From positions 1 through 62,838 of the forward strand of contig NZ_JAKSXN010000032.1 in the NCBI RefSeq assembly GCF_022427145.1: a DNA stretch of 62,838 bases, read 5' to 3'. The notes under the pieces are model-generated. The model searched no databases, was not told the DNA's origin, and saw only the letters and a program-made list of their open reading frames with translations. Numbering within the stretch: position 1 is the stretch's first letter; every line of letters begins with the position of its first letter. The position numbers were made by a program, and so were the translations under genes. The stretch is from Paenibacillus timonensis. GTDB taxonomy: Bacteria > Bacillota > Bacilli > Paenibacillales > Paenibacillaceae. Below, one piece after another: positions 52,639-62,483 of this stretch.

Positions 52639-53766
52639 TTAAATCAACGACGGCCGAACGAGCACTTTCACGCCCTTAGGCACATGCGCCGCAACGACCG
52701 CGCCGAAATCGTTGTTGATCTTGATCCAACCCAGGCCGGAAATGAACAGGTCGCTTCGGCTTCCCTTCGGAATCCGGAACTCGTGCCGCGTCCATTCCGG
52801 CAAGGCTTCGAGATGCTCCTTGCTCGGCGGCGCCAGCATTTCCCCGGCATGCTCCGCGAACAGCTCGTCCGCCCGCTCCAGCTTCGTGCGGTGAATCGGC
52901 ACCCGGCCGCTGACGAAACAAGTGAACGACTGGCGCTCCCCCTGAATGAAATCAAACCGGCCAAAGCCCCCAAAAAAGAGCGTTTGCCCCTCATTCAGCT
53001 GGTACACCGCCGGCTTCAACGCTTTGTCCGGCATTATGACGCCCAAATCGGAAGGGGCCACCAGCTCGCTGTAACGGGACGGATACATGATCCCCGGCGT
53101 ATCGATAATCGCTCGGCCGTCATCCAGCGGGATGTGCACCATGTCGAGCGTCGTGCCCGGATAACGCGAAACGGTCAATTCCTGCTCCAGATCGCTGTAA
53201 TCTCGGATCAACCGGTTGATCAGCGTCGATTTGCCGACGTTCGTCGCGCCGACGACATACACGTCGCGATCGCCGCGCCGTGCCGCCACTGCTTCAAGCA
53301 GCCGGTCGAAGCCGCTGTTTTGCTTGGCGCTGCACAGGACGACGTCCTCGATCTTCAGCCCCAAGTCCTTCGCTTCCTTCTGCACCCAGTTCCGGACTTT
53401 GTTCCAATTGGTCACCTTCGGCAGCAAGTCCGTTTTGTTGACGGCCAACAGCACCGGATTGTTCCTGACGAACCGCTGCAGTCCGGAAATGACGCTGCCC
53501 TGGAAATCGAACAGGTCCACGATATGGATGACCAGCGCTTCCTTTCCGCCGATCTGCGACAGCAGCCGCAGGAACTCGTCCTGCTCCACCGTAACCGAAG
53601 AGGATTCATTGTAGTTCTTGATCCGGAAACAGCGCTGGCAAATGACCGGTTCTTTCGATAAAGCTTGCTCCGGGACGAACCCCGGTTTACTCGAATCTTG
53701 CGTTTGCAGCATGACGCCGCACCCGCTGCAACGAAGAGCGCCTTCCGCGCTCCGTACTTCCGTCAT
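52639..53766 (-). CDS. yqeH: YqeH, circularly permuted ribosome-biogenesis GTPase
   Basis: A 375-residue GTPase for 30S assembly. The start at 53766 overlaps the yqeG stop (ATGA). An N-terminal zinc finger (CSGCG and CQRCF) is followed by permuted G motifs: G4 NKTDLLP, G5 SAKQNSG, G1 GATNVGKSTLINRL, G3 DTPG. The C-terminal half (from about 230) is the NOA1/YqeH RNA-binding part. Confidence 0.96.
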   Translation of the reverse strand: MTEVRSAEGALRCSGCGVMLQTQDSSKPGFVPEQALSKEPVICQRCFRIKNYNESSSVTVEQDEFLRLLSQIGGKEALVIHIVDLFDFQGSVISGLQRFVRNNPVLLAVNKTDLLPKVTNWNKVRNWVQKEAKDLGLKIEDVVLCSAKQNSGFDRLLEAVAARRGDRDVYVVGATNVGKSTLINRLIRDYSDLEQELTVSRYPGTTLDMVHIPLDDGRAIIDTPGIMYPSRYSELVAPSDLGVIMPDKALKPAVYQLNEGQTLFFGGFGRFDFIQGERQSFTCFVSGRVPIHRTKLERADELFAEHAGEMLAPPSKEHLEALPEWTRHEFRIPKGSRSDLFISGLGWIKINNDFGAVVAAHVPKGVKVLVRPSLI

Positions 53767-54290
53767 CGCTTCTTTTCCTCCTCGAGCCATAATCCAACCT
53801 TGCCCAGCCGCCGCTTCACGATGCGCTCCAGCCGGCGGTTAATCCTCGTGCCGATCCCTTCGTCCTGGACGGAAATCGGGAGCACGAGCACGGTATATAG
53901 CCCTTGCCGGTTACCGCCAAACACGTCGGTCATCATTTGGTCGCCAACGACGATCGTCTCCTGCGGGCCGAGGCCCATCATTTCCATGGCTCGGTGGAAA
54001 GCCGCGCCGGACGGTTTTCTGGCTGCGTGCACAAACTCAATATTCAAAGGGTTTGCGAATACCGACACCCTGTCCAAATTATTGTTTGACACAATCACGA
54101 GTTTAAACCCGCATTTCTTTACTTTCTCAAACCAACCGATCAGTTCGGGAGTGGCCAGCGGTGCTTTGGCTCCGACCAGCGTGTTGTCCAGGTCGGTGAT
54201 GATGCCGCGGTAGCCTTGGGCATAGAGTCCTTCCAGATCGATATCGAATACGCTGTCCACGCGTAGATTCGGCATAAACTTCTCAAACAA
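53763..54290 (-). CDS. yqeG: YqeG family HAD-IIIA phosphatase
   Basis: A 175-residue HAD phosphatase: motif I ITDLDNTLVGAK, motif II VIVSNNN, motif III/IV VVGDQMMTDVFGGN. It starts at TTG (54290) after GAGGTGA. First gene of the yqeG-yqeH-aroE block; related to mitochondrial phosphatidylglycerophosphatase GEP4. The bacterial substrate is not settled. Confidence 0.94.
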   Translation of the reverse strand: MFEKFMPNLRVDSVFDIDLEGLYAQGYRGIITDLDNTLVGAKAPLATPELIGWFEKVKKCGFKLVIVSNNNLDRVSVFANPLNIEFVHAARKPSGAAFHRAMEMMGLGPQETIVVGDQMMTDVFGGNRQGLYTVLVLPISVQDEGIGTRINRRLERIVKRRLGKVGLWLEEEKKR

Positions 54291-54354
54291 ATACGTTCAC
54301 CTCGGTTTCATACGACAAACTATACCATATTCTTCCCCCGACATGCTTCTATTT

Positions 54355-54393
54355 TAAAAAAGAAAACGCCTCCCGCGCAAGCGCGGGGGCGTT
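54355..54393 (-). terminator. terminator of the MoxR-DUF58-transglutaminase operon
   Basis: Minus-strand AACGCCCCCGCGC TT GCGCGGGAGGCGTT followed by TTCTTTTTT. Confidence 0.9.
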
Positions 54394-54471
54394 CATGAAG
54401 CGTTCAACCCGGATGGCCGTTCTCACGGCGGATGAGCGGACTTGGTTTTCCGGTCGCGGCCATCCGGCGGA

Positions 54472-56730
54472 TCACCGGCCGAGGAACCGTTTGCCGCCGA
54501 CCGGCAGCGCTTGACGGAGCCCGTTCCCGCCGGCCAGTTTGACCGCTTTCCGCGTCATTTCCCGAGCGGCGCGCCAATCCGACGCGGCCGGGTTCCGGCC
54601 GTAGTTCGCTTGTTCATAAAGGAGAAGCAGCGGATCCAAGGCCTCGGCAAGCTGCGGCCGCTCCAGCTTCCACCGCCCGAACGCCTCCCGCAGCGTCTCC
54701 TGCTCGCCGCGGGCAAAACCTCTGCGGCGAAGCCGCTTTACAAGCCGCAGCGTTTCGTAAATCGTCTTCTCCCCCGGCGTCAGCGGCCGCCCTAAACGCA
54801 GCCGGAGCCAGAGGAAATACAGCTCCGAGCGCAGCTGATACAGGGTCCAAAGCAACAAAACGCTCACGGCTGACACGAAAATCCGCTGCATGACCACCGG
54901 ATCCAGCTTGGAGAAGAAGCTCTCTTCGGAAGAAGAAACATCCGTATCCGTGTCCGTGTCTAACGCGAAAGCCTCCTCGCTCTCCTCCGGGGCGATCATG
55001 ATCGGCGATGCGAAGCCCGGCGTCGGTTCAAACGGAATCCAGCCGTAATCGCCGAAATACAACTCCGCCCAGGAGTGGGCGTCGGCGTTGCTCACGTTGT
55101 ATGCCCGGCTCATCTCCGGGCTGCGCATCATCATCTCGTCGCTCAGCTGGCTGCCGGGGGCGTAGCCTTTGACCCATCGCGCCGGAATCCCTAGCGAACG
55201 GGCCATCACGACCATCGCCGTCGAATAATAGTCGCAATATCCCTGCCGAATTTCGAACAGGAAGCTGTCGACGAAATCGTCGCTGCGCTTCCGGGTCAAA
55301 TCCGGTTTATTCGTATATTCGTAATTCTGTCGGAGATATTGCTGCAGCAAATCCATTTTCGCGTAGGGTGTTTCGCCTTCCGCGGTAATCTCCTCTGCCA
55401 GGTCTTTAACCCGTTGCGGAAGATTGTCCGGCAGTTGCAGATATTCCTCCGGTGCTCCTCCCGGATATAACGTTTCGTAATCGGCTTGCTCCAGCTCCTC
55501 GAGCGGAATCAGCGGAATATTAGCGACAACCTTGTACTTCCTAGGATAATCCGGCAAATCGCCGGGATTGCGGTATCCATTCCAGAACAGCTCCGCTTGT
55601 TTGACGGACCACCGCATATCCGCCTGCTGGCGGTCGTCAAGCAATTCGACGCTTTCGATGGCGTAACCGCCGAACAACACCGGGTACACTTTGTCGGTAT
55701 TCATCGTTACCGTCTGCTCCACCCGCATCGTTTCCACTTTACCCGGCTGCTCGTGCACAAGCGGGTCCGCGTTCGGCGCGCCGCGATAACGTTCCGTATC
55801 CCGGCCCTCCTGCTCCAGATCGGCCCATCCCTTGCCGGAATAGAGGCGACGAGTTTCACCGCGCCAATAAGACCTTACCGGCGTATCGATCGACATGACC
55901 GGGCTATAGCTGAATTCGAACCCGTCGCCCAGGGTTTTGTCATCGCGGCTGTAACCGGAAACGACTTCCTCTTGGACGATGGAGGGACCATCCCCCAGCG
56001 AGCCGGACAATGCCGAGGGCCCGCCGCCCCCGCTCCCGCTTCGCTTGATCCAAGCCGTGTACGGATCGGTCAGCGTCGGCGAAACCGGCGGCATACTGAC
56101 CCCGATCAACAGCACGCAGGCAAACACGATGCCGATATTCACGGCGATCTTGAACGGGCTCTGCCGCAAACGCTGCCAGCCCTGCGGATATTTCCTGCGG
56201 TATTCGTAGAAATGCATGCTCACCAGCCAGCCGAGACCCGCAAACACGATCCAGGCTACGTTTTGCCATAAATGATAACGCGTAAAAGAGTCCAAAATCG
56301 CAAACGCTACCAGGTGGACTGCCAAAAATACCAGGATTCTCGGACGATTGACGACCAAACGCAGCACCGCCTCCAGCAGCGCCCAGGCTACTAAGGAGAA
56401 CCAGATATACGGCGTAAAGGTCAACGCCATGCCGCGGATCTGATCGGGAAAAAACGGGCCATACGGAACGTAAACTCCGTAACTGGTCAGGATAAAGCGC
56501 CATACGGTCAGGAGCACGAAGATTTTGATCGTCCATTTCCATGCGGCCTGCACCGGGAGCAGCCATTCCACCAACGCCATCATGATAATCGTCACGGTCA
56601 CCAGGGTGGTCGTCACCGAGAACCAGAGCGGCTCCGTAAAATCGATCCACTGCATGGCGATGATCACGACCCATAGCAGGGTCAATGTTTGATAAGACTT
56701 CGGATATTGAGATTTGGCCGGCGGTTTCAC
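54472..56730 (-). CDS. membrane transglutaminase-like protein
   Basis: A 752-residue protein starting at GTG 56730, overlapping the DUF58 stop (GTGA), after GGGGGGTG. About six N-terminal membrane helices (10-220), an extracellular transglutaminase core with Cys (IRQGYCDYYSTAMVVMARSLGIPARWVKGYAPGS), His (NADAHSWAELYF) and Asp (YGWIPFEPTPGF), one more helix near 615-640 and a cytoplasmic DUF4129-like tail. Third gene of the widespread MoxR-DUF58-TGase operon, of unclear role in envelope or protein processing. Confidence 0.92.
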   Translation of the reverse strand: MKPPAKSQYPKSYQTLTLLWVVIIAMQWIDFTEPLWFSVTTTLVTVTIIMMALVEWLLPVQAAWKWTIKIFVLLTVWRFILTSYGVYVPYGPFFPDQIRGMALTFTPYIWFSLVAWALLEAVLRLVVNRPRILVFLAVHLVAFAILDSFTRYHLWQNVAWIVFAGLGWLVSMHFYEYRRKYPQGWQRLRQSPFKIAVNIGIVFACVLLIGVSMPPVSPTLTDPYTAWIKRSGSGGGGPSALSGSLGDGPSIVQEEVVSGYSRDDKTLGDGFEFSYSPVMSIDTPVRSYWRGETRRLYSGKGWADLEQEGRDTERYRGAPNADPLVHEQPGKVETMRVEQTVTMNTDKVYPVLFGGYAIESVELLDDRQQADMRWSVKQAELFWNGYRNPGDLPDYPRKYKVVANIPLIPLEELEQADYETLYPGGAPEEYLQLPDNLPQRVKDLAEEITAEGETPYAKMDLLQQYLRQNYEYTNKPDLTRKRSDDFVDSFLFEIRQGYCDYYSTAMVVMARSLGIPARWVKGYAPGSQLSDEMMMRSPEMSRAYNVSNADAHSWAELYFGDYGWIPFEPTPGFASPIMIAPEESEEAFALDTDTDTDVSSSEESFFSKLDPVVMQRIFVSAVSVLLLWTLYQLRSELYFLWLRLRLGRPLTPGEKTIYETLRLVKRLRRRGFARGEQETLREAFGRWKLERPQLAEALDPLLLLYEQANYGRNPAASDWRAAREMTRKAVKLAGGNGLRQALPVGGKRFLGR

Positions 56731-58001
56731 AGCTTCGCACCCCCCATCGCCGCGGGAAGCTCGCGGAGGGAGGAGACGTAAACGCCGCGCAGCCCCCGCT
56801 CCTGCAGGGTTCCCTGCCAAGCGGAACGCTTGCCGGCCCGATAGGCGTTCGGTACGCCGGCAACCGCGGACTCTTCTCCGATCTGGATATGATAAGGGAT
56901 CATCTGCCGCGATTTGGCTAACCTTAGCATCGATAGCACCTTATCGTCCGCCAGCGGACTGATGAGGATAAAGAACGCGCCCGGCTGAAACATCTCCTGT
57001 TGCGCTTCTAAGCGATCCTTATAGTTGCCGAACCCGTCGGCATTGATATCGACGAGCTGGTGCAGCATTTGCTGCCGCTCCAGATAACTTTCCGCCGGCG
57101 GAAAGTAACGGATCGTCTTGCCCAAGGTGCAGAGTCCCATGCTGATGCGTTCTCTAGCCCCGTAGTCCAGCAGCGACGCGGCCGTAGATACGGCCAATTC
57201 GAACTGCGCGGGGCGAAGATAACCGCTGGTATGAGCGTCCAGTACCAGAAGCATTTTGGGCAGCGATTCATGTTCAAATTCCTTGGATTTCCATGTTCCG
57301 GTCTTCGCGGTGGCGCTCCAGTGAATACGGGAAATCCGATCCCCGTACACATAGTCGCGCACCCCGTTAATCTGGGTCGATTCCCGACGCGACAGCGCAA
57401 CGGCTGTCTCCGGGCCAGCCAGACGCGAGTTGCGGCTGTACAGCTCCCAGTGAGGGATGAACACCGTCCGAGGAAGGATGCGGAATTCCCCGCCGGTCTG
57501 AAAGACGCTGGTATGCTCGACTAGGCCGAAAATATCCTCGGCACTGCAGCCCGTACCGGTAAAAGCGTATTTGCCGCGCTCGAGCGGTGGCGTTTTGTAC
57601 ACCAGTTCGGATCGGGAACTGAAATAGGGCACCACGCTGTCCTCGAATACCCAGGTATCTCCGTTATGGCGCCGCAGCGTTTCCCGGACGACGATGTAGG
57701 GGAGAGGCAGGAAAGCCGGCAGCTGAAGCTGCAGCTTGACCAGCACCTGGTCCCCGGCCTGAAGTACCGCGCCCCGCTCTCCGGATAACGACAGCGTTCT
57801 GGAGCCCTTGATCCGCTTCACGCCGCCAAGGCCTCCGATAGCCCAATAGAAGCCCAGCACCGAAACCATCATAAACAACATCAGCGAGGTTTTCCCGCCT
57901 TGAAACAGGACGTATAGCAGGCAGACCAGCCAGACGGACGCAACTCTCCAGAACTTGCGGGAAGTTAGGCCCGATTTGACGCCTTCGACCAGCGCGCGCA
58001 T
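56727..58001 (-). CDS. DUF58 domain protein
   Basis: A 424-residue protein with two N-terminal membrane helices (about 18-60) and a central DUF58 domain (GVRDYVYGDRISRIHWSATAKTGTWKSKEFE, then a vWA-like segment MLLVLDAHTSGYL). It is translationally coupled to the transglutaminase gene and 3 nt after the MoxR ATPase gene. DUF58 proteins are thought to work with MoxR as chaperone partners. Confidence 0.92.
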   Translation of the reverse strand: MRALVEGVKSGLTSRKFWRVASVWLVCLLYVLFQGGKTSLMLFMMVSVLGFYWAIGGLGGVKRIKGSRTLSLSGERGAVLQAGDQVLVKLQLQLPAFLPLPYIVVRETLRRHNGDTWVFEDSVVPYFSSRSELVYKTPPLERGKYAFTGTGCSAEDIFGLVEHTSVFQTGGEFRILPRTVFIPHWELYSRNSRLAGPETAVALSRRESTQINGVRDYVYGDRISRIHWSATAKTGTWKSKEFEHESLPKMLLVLDAHTSGYLRPAQFELAVSTAASLLDYGARERISMGLCTLGKTIRYFPPAESYLERQQMLHQLVDINADGFGNYKDRLEAQQEMFQPGAFFILISPLADDKVLSMLRLAKSRQMIPYHIQIGEESAVAGVPNAYRAGKRSAWQGTLQERGLRGVYVSSLRELPAAMGGAKL

Positions 58002-58004
58002 CGG

Positions 58005-58961
58005 TTACCGTCCTACGGCGACCGGTACATGGACCTGCCGGAGAATTTGCTGCAGCACCTCGCCGACGTTCCGGTGCCCCAAACGGGACTCGGGACGCAG
58101 CAAAATCCGGTGTTCCAGCACAAACGGCGCCAGCGTTTTAATATCGTCCGGCAGCACGTAATCCCGATCCTCCAGGAAAGCGTACGCCTTGGCCGCAGCC
58201 ATAAATGCCAGCGAAGCTCGCGGGGACGCCCCTAACAGCACGTCTTCATGCTCCCGCGTCCGGCGTACGATCTCCAGCAAATAATCAGCAAGCGGTTCGC
58301 TGATATGGACGTTCTGGACCTCGCGCTGGATGGCGGCGATCTCTTCCATCGTTGTAACCGGTTCCAACTGATCGGCCGGTTGGCCTTGGCTATGGGAGCG
58401 CAACATCGCTTTCTCCGTGCCGGCGTCGGGGTAACCGATGCCGATCTTCATCATAAAGCGGTCCAATTGAGCTTCCGGCAGCAGATAGGTGCCTTCAAAA
58501 TCAATCGGGTTTTGCGTGGCGCACAGCATAAAGGGATGGGGAAGCGGGTAGGTCACGCCGTCGGCGGTCACGCTGCGCTCCTCCATGACCTCCAGCAACG
58601 CGGACTGCGTTTTCGTGGTCGCCCGGTTGATCTCATCCGCCAGCAAAATATGCGTCATGACCGGACCCGGCCGGAATACGAATCGTTCTTCATGGGGATG
58701 GAAAACCGAAACCCCCGTAATATCGCTGGGCAGGATATCCGGGTTGCATTGAATCCGCCGGTAATCGCCGCTCATCGATCGGGCCAGCGCCTTGACGAGC
58801 TGCGTCTTGCCGGTACCGGGCACGTCCTCGATTAACACATGGCCGCCGGCCAGCAGCGCCGAGAGCAGCAGTTTGATTTCAAACGACTTTCCTAAAATGC
58901 ACGACTCCAGGTTGTTCTTTACGGCGTTTAAAGTTTGCATCGATTGCTCATGTACGGGCAC
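58005..58961 (-). CDS. MoxR-family AAA+ ATPase
   Basis: A 318-residue AAA+ protein: Walker A EDVPGTGKTQLVKAL, Walker B ILLADEINRATTKTQSALLEVMEE, sensor FMLCATQNPIDFEGTYLLPEAQLDRF, and the C-terminal lid. It starts at GTG (58961) after GGGAGGG. First gene of the three-gene operon. Confidence 0.95.
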   Translation of the reverse strand: MPVHEQSMQTLNAVKNNLESCILGKSFEIKLLLSALLAGGHVLIEDVPGTGKTQLVKALARSMSGDYRRIQCNPDILPSDITGVSVFHPHEERFVFRPGPVMTHILLADEINRATTKTQSALLEVMEERSVTADGVTYPLPHPFMLCATQNPIDFEGTYLLPEAQLDRFMMKIGIGYPDAGTEKAMLRSHSQGQPADQLEPVTTMEEIAAIQREVQNVHISEPLADYLLEIVRRTREHEDVLLGASPRASLAFMAAAKAYAFLEDRDYVLPDDIKTLAPFVLEHRILLRPESRLGHRNVGEVLQQILRQVHVPVAVGR

Positions 58962-59065
58962 GCATTTTCCCTCCCAAATAAGACCTGTATATATCTACCT
59001 ATTTTACATGAAGATAGATAGGGAGTACACCGATACCCGTAAAAAGCATGCTGATTTCCGAAAAA

Positions 59066-59416
59066 TTATCCTTTGGGCCGAACCACAAGCGCCGCAAGGA
59101 AGGAAAAAATGATCGCCGCCGAGATCCCCGCGCTGGTCACATCGAAAATCCCGGTGATCACCCCGATCCAGCCATCCCGCTGCAATTCGGTCAACGCCCC
59201 GTGAACCAGCGAGTTGCCGAAGCTTGTAATCGGCACGGAAGCTCCCGCTCCGGCGAACTTCACCAGCGGATCGTACCAACCGATCGCGTCCAGCACCGCG
59301 CCGGCGACGACCAGCGAGCTCATCGTGTGGGCCGGTGTCAACTTCAATACATCCATCATCAATTGGCCGACAACGCAAATCAATCCTCCAATCAAAAACG
59401 CCCATACAAATATCAT
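59066..59416 (-). CDS. spoVAE: stage V sporulation protein AE
   Basis: A 116-residue membrane protein with four helices; the core GGLICVVGQLMMDVLKLTPAHTMSSLVVAG and AGASVPITSFGNSLVHGALTE is diagnostic of SpoVAEb. It is part of the channel that moves dipicolinate during sporulation and germination. It overlaps the spoVAD stop by 4 nt. Confidence 0.96.
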   Translation of the reverse strand: MIFVWAFLIGGLICVVGQLMMDVLKLTPAHTMSSLVVAGAVLDAIGWYDPLVKFAGAGASVPITSFGNSLVHGALTELQRDGWIGVITGIFDVTSAGISAAIIFSFLAALVVRPKG

Positions 59417-60435
59417 TTATCGTTATCCTCCTGTTCCAGGGCGACCGCGTGAGCGATGCAGGGAATGCTCTCGCCTTGCTGATAGGACAGCGGCGACAAG
59501 AGGGCACCCGTGGCAACGATCAGCACCCGGCCCAGTTCCCGGTTCTTTATTTTTCGTAAAATATGTCCGTAGGTGACGACAGCGGAACAGCCGCAACCGC
59601 TGCCTCCGGCATTGACGTAGGTCTGTTTCTCGCGGTCGTAGATCATGAGCCCGCAATCGTTAAATTCCGTTTGGTCCATGATAACGCCGTCCTTGCCAAG
59701 CAGATCCTTGACGATGGCATGTCCCACCGAAGCGAGGTCTCCGGTAACGATCAAATCGTAATCCTCGGGCCCGCGGCCCGTATCGCGGAAGTGAGAGACC
59801 AACGTGTCCGCCGCGGCCGGGGCCATCGCCGCTCCCATGTTAAACGGATCCTTGATGCCAAGATCCTGGATTCGTCCGATCGTGGCATGGGTGATGCGGG
59901 GACCGGAACCTTCTTTCGATACGACTGCGCAGCCCGCTCCGGTAATCGTATATTGGGCCGTCGCCGGCTTTTGCGAACCGTATTCGGTCGGATAACGGAA
60001 TTGCTTCTCCACCGTACAGTTATGACTGGCCGTACCGGCCATGACGTAACGCGCTCCGCCGGCGTCCGCCAGAAAAGCGGCGAGTGCCAGGCTCTCCATC
60101 GAGGTGGAACAGGCGCCGAACACCCCAAGGTACGGAGCGGCGATCGTGCGAGCCGCGAACGTCGCGGTGATAATCTGGTTCATCAAATCCCCGCCGATGA
60201 AGAAGGACAAATCCTCCCGGTCGATGCCGGCATGGACCAGAGCGAGGGCCGAAGCGTGCTCCAGCAGCTTGCGCTCCGCCTTTTCCCACGTCTTCTCGTC
60301 AATTTCCAAATTGTCATACACGAAATCAAACGTGCTCGACAATGGCCCCTCTCCTTCTTCAGGTCCAACGACCGTCGCCGCCCCGATAATCGCCGGTTTG
60401 GAGCGGAATTCCCAGGTCTGCGAGCCGATCAGCAT
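59413..60435 (-). CDS. spoVAD: stage V sporulation protein AD
   Basis: A 340-residue thiolase-fold protein that binds dipicolinic acid. It shows the SpoVAD start GSQTWEFRSKPAIIGAATVVGPEEGEGPL, GVFGACSTSMESLALAAFL and VTGDLASVGHAIVKDLL. RBS GGGAGGGGTG. It lies 3 nt after spoVAC. Confidence 0.97.
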   Translation of the reverse strand: MLIGSQTWEFRSKPAIIGAATVVGPEEGEGPLSSTFDFVYDNLEIDEKTWEKAERKLLEHASALALVHAGIDREDLSFFIGGDLMNQIITATFAARTIAAPYLGVFGACSTSMESLALAAFLADAGGARYVMAGTASHNCTVEKQFRYPTEYGSQKPATAQYTITGAGCAVVSKEGSGPRITHATIGRIQDLGIKDPFNMGAAMAPAAADTLVSHFRDTGRGPEDYDLIVTGDLASVGHAIVKDLLGKDGVIMDQTEFNDCGLMIYDREKQTYVNAGGSGCGCSAVVTYGHILRKIKNRELGRVLIVATGALLSPLSYQQGESIPCIAHAVALEQEDNDK

Positions 60436-60438
60436 CGG

Positions 60439-60945
60439 TTAATGCACCCCTCCCAGGCCGAAAATCACATGAATCACTCCCACGATAAAAGCGGCGACGA
60501 CACCAAACACGATGACCGATCCCGCCAGCCTGAACATATTAGCCCCGACGCCGAGGACCAGCCCCTCCGCCCGGGATTCAATCGCCGAGGAGCACATCGA
60601 ATTGGCGAAACCGGTCACGGGCACGGCCGTGCCGGCCCCGGCCCACTGGGCGATTTTATCGTAAACGCCCAGTGAGGTGAGCACGACGGAGATGAATATC
60701 AACACGGCGACCGTAGGACTGGCCGCCTCCCGCGCCGTCATGTCGGCAAAGGTCATGAACAGCTGCTGGATGCATTGCCCGATCAGGCAGATGAACCCGC
60801 CGACCAGAAACGCCCGCAGGCAGTTGCCCCAAATGTTCGTTTTCGGTTTATGCTGGTCGGCAACCTGCTTGTACTCTTGCTCCGTCAGCAGCAGGTGGTT
60901 CAGCTTCACCCGGGCCCCCGGCTTGTTTTTCGCTTTAGCAGGCAA
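60439..60945 (-). CDS. spoVAC: stage V sporulation protein AC
   Basis: A 168-residue membrane protein with four helices (NCLRAFLVGGFICLIGQCIQQLF; GAGTAVPVTGFANSMCSSAIE). SpoVAC acts as a mechanosensitive channel in DPA movement. It starts at TTG (60945), 8 nt after AAGGAGG. First gene of spoVAC-spoVAD-spoVAE; spoVAA, spoVAB and spoVAF are not in the window. Confidence 0.96.
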   Translation of the reverse strand: MPAKAKNKPGARVKLNHLLLTEQEYKQVADQHKPKTNIWGNCLRAFLVGGFICLIGQCIQQLFMTFADMTAREAASPTVAVLIFISVVLTSLGVYDKIAQWAGAGTAVPVTGFANSMCSSAIESRAEGLVLGVGANMFRLAGSVIVFGVVAAFIVGVIHVIFGLGGVH

Positions 60946-61044
60946 ACGGCATTCCTCCTTAATTTCCTAACTTGCACGGTATACTCATTATTTGTCATCC
61001 GGCCGCTTGTTATGTTTGGAAAATCATCCATGGCTTACGGCATG

Positions 61045-61077
61045 AAAAAACCCGCGGGAATGGGCTTCCGGCGGGTT
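61045..61077 (-). terminator. terminator after the small membrane peptide gene
   Basis: Minus-strand AACCCGC ... GCGGGTTTTTTC, directly downstream of the 25-codon ORF. Confidence 0.8.
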
Positions 61078-61138
61078 CGCGTCAGGCGGGACAGGGTATT
61101 GCTAAATATGAGCTGTTATCCGTGTATCTCCAGTCGAT

Positions 61139-61216
61139 TCACAAATACTGAAGGATGATGACCAGCAGGATGAAAAGCAGGCAGATCACCAGCCAATCCT
61201 TGGCATACCGTTCCAT
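61139..61216 (-). CDS. 25-residue single-pass membrane peptide
   Basis: ATG at 61216, 9 nt after GAGGGAGG; the ORF encodes MERYAKDW followed by the hydrophobic stretch LVICLLFILLVIILQ and ends in TGA. A terminator follows 60 nt later, which supports real expression. The location just upstream of spoVAC suggests a sporulation-linked peptide, but there is no recognised family (it lacks the Gly/Tyr-rich start of YjcZ/SscA-type peptides). Confidence 0.6.
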   Translation of the reverse strand: MERYAKDWLVICLLFILLVIILQYL

Positions 61217-61409
61217 TAAGCTTAGCCTCCCTCATTCGCCCATCGAACTGCTGCTTGCTGCAGTATATGCCTGCCGTGAAGAGCCGGTGCGGCGAAAGGG
61301 CTGACTGAAGAAATAAAAGCCGCATGGACAATCGAAAAAAGGTAGTTCATACTAAGATGGAATGTTCACTTTCGATCCACTTGATAAGAAAAAAAGGAGA
61401 GAGAATACG

Positions 61410-62483
61410 ATGAATGAAAAAACGCGCGAGCTGTTTAAGCAGCTGACGGAATTTCCGGCGGCGCCCGGATTTGAGCGGGAACTGCGGGCCCTCGTCAAGG
61501 ACAAGATGTCGGCTTACACGCAGGAATTCGTGCAGGATAACCTCGGCGGTCTGTTCGGGGTATTGCGCGGCGACGAACAAGGTCCGCGGGTCATGGTTGC
61601 CGGACATTTTGACGAGGTTGGCTTCATGACCACCGGCATCAGCGACAACGGGATGGTTTCGTTTCAGCCGCTGGGCGGCTGGTGGAGCCAGGCCGTATTG
61701 GCGCAACGCCTGCAAATCGTTACGTCTAGCGGCCGAATCACGGGCGTGGTCGGATCGATCCCGACGCACCTGCTGGACGAGTCGCAACGCAACAAGCCGG
61801 TGGACATCAAAGCGATGTACCTGGACATCGGGGCCGATAGCCGCGAGGAGGCCGAAGCCGCCGGCGTGCGGATCGGCCAGCAGATCGTGCCGATTTGCGA
61901 GTTTACCCCGCTCGTGAATCCGAAGAAGATCATGGCCAAAGCTTGGGATAACCGCTATGGCGTAGGTTTGGCCATTGAGCTGGTGGAGGCGCTGCACGGC
62001 GAGAAGCTGCCGAACATCGTTTATGCCGGGGCCAACGTGCAGGAGGAAGTGGGTCTACGGGGCGCGCGGACGGCGGCGAATTTGATTCAGCCGGACATCT
62101 TCTTTGCCCTGGACGCCAGCGCGGCCAACGACATGACCGGCGACAAAAAAGCGTTCGGACGGCTGGGCGACGGCGCGCTGCTGCGCATCCTCGACCCGAC
62201 GATGATCACCCACCGCGGGTTGGTCGAATATATCCGCGATACGGCGGATACGCACAAAATTAAGTACCAATATTTCGTGTCGCCGGGCGGCACGGACGCA
62301 GGTCAGGTGCATCTCAGCGGCACCGGCGTGCCGTCGAGCGTCATCGGCATTTGCTCCCGCTACATCCACACGTCCTCTTCGATCATCCATACGGACGATT
62401 ACGAAGCCGCGAAGGAGCTGCTGATCCGCCTCGTGCGCGGGCTGGACCGCACGACTCTGAACACGATTCTGGAAAACAGCTGA
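61410..62483 (+). CDS. M42-family metallo-aminopeptidase
   Basis: A 357-residue enzyme starting at 61410 (MNEKTREL) after AAGGAGAG. Zinc ligands: [12 protein letters not shown], the bridging Asp in [16 protein letters not shown], the EE pair [17 protein letters not shown], and the C-terminal His in [14 protein letters not shown]42 peptidases (glutamyl aminopeptidase/YsdC type) form dodecamers that trim peptides. It is followed by a repeat-rich region. Confidence 0.95.
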   Translation: MNEKTRELFKQLTEFPAAPGFERELRALVKDKMSAYTQEFVQDNLGGLFGVLRGDEQGPRVMVAGHFDEVGFMTTGISDNGMVSFQPLGGWWSQAVLAQRLQIVTSSGRITGVVGSIPTHLLDESQRNKPVDIKAMYLDIGADSREEAEAAGVRIGQQIVPICEFTPLVNPKKIMAKAWDNRYGVGLAIELVEALHGEKLPNIVYAGANVQEEVGLRGARTAANLIQPDIFFALDASAANDMTGDKKAFGRLGDGALLRILDPTMITHRGLVEYIRDTADTHKIKYQYFVSPGGTDAGQVHLSGTGVPSSVIGICSRYIHTSSSIIHTDDYEAAKELLIRLVRGLDRTTLNTILENS

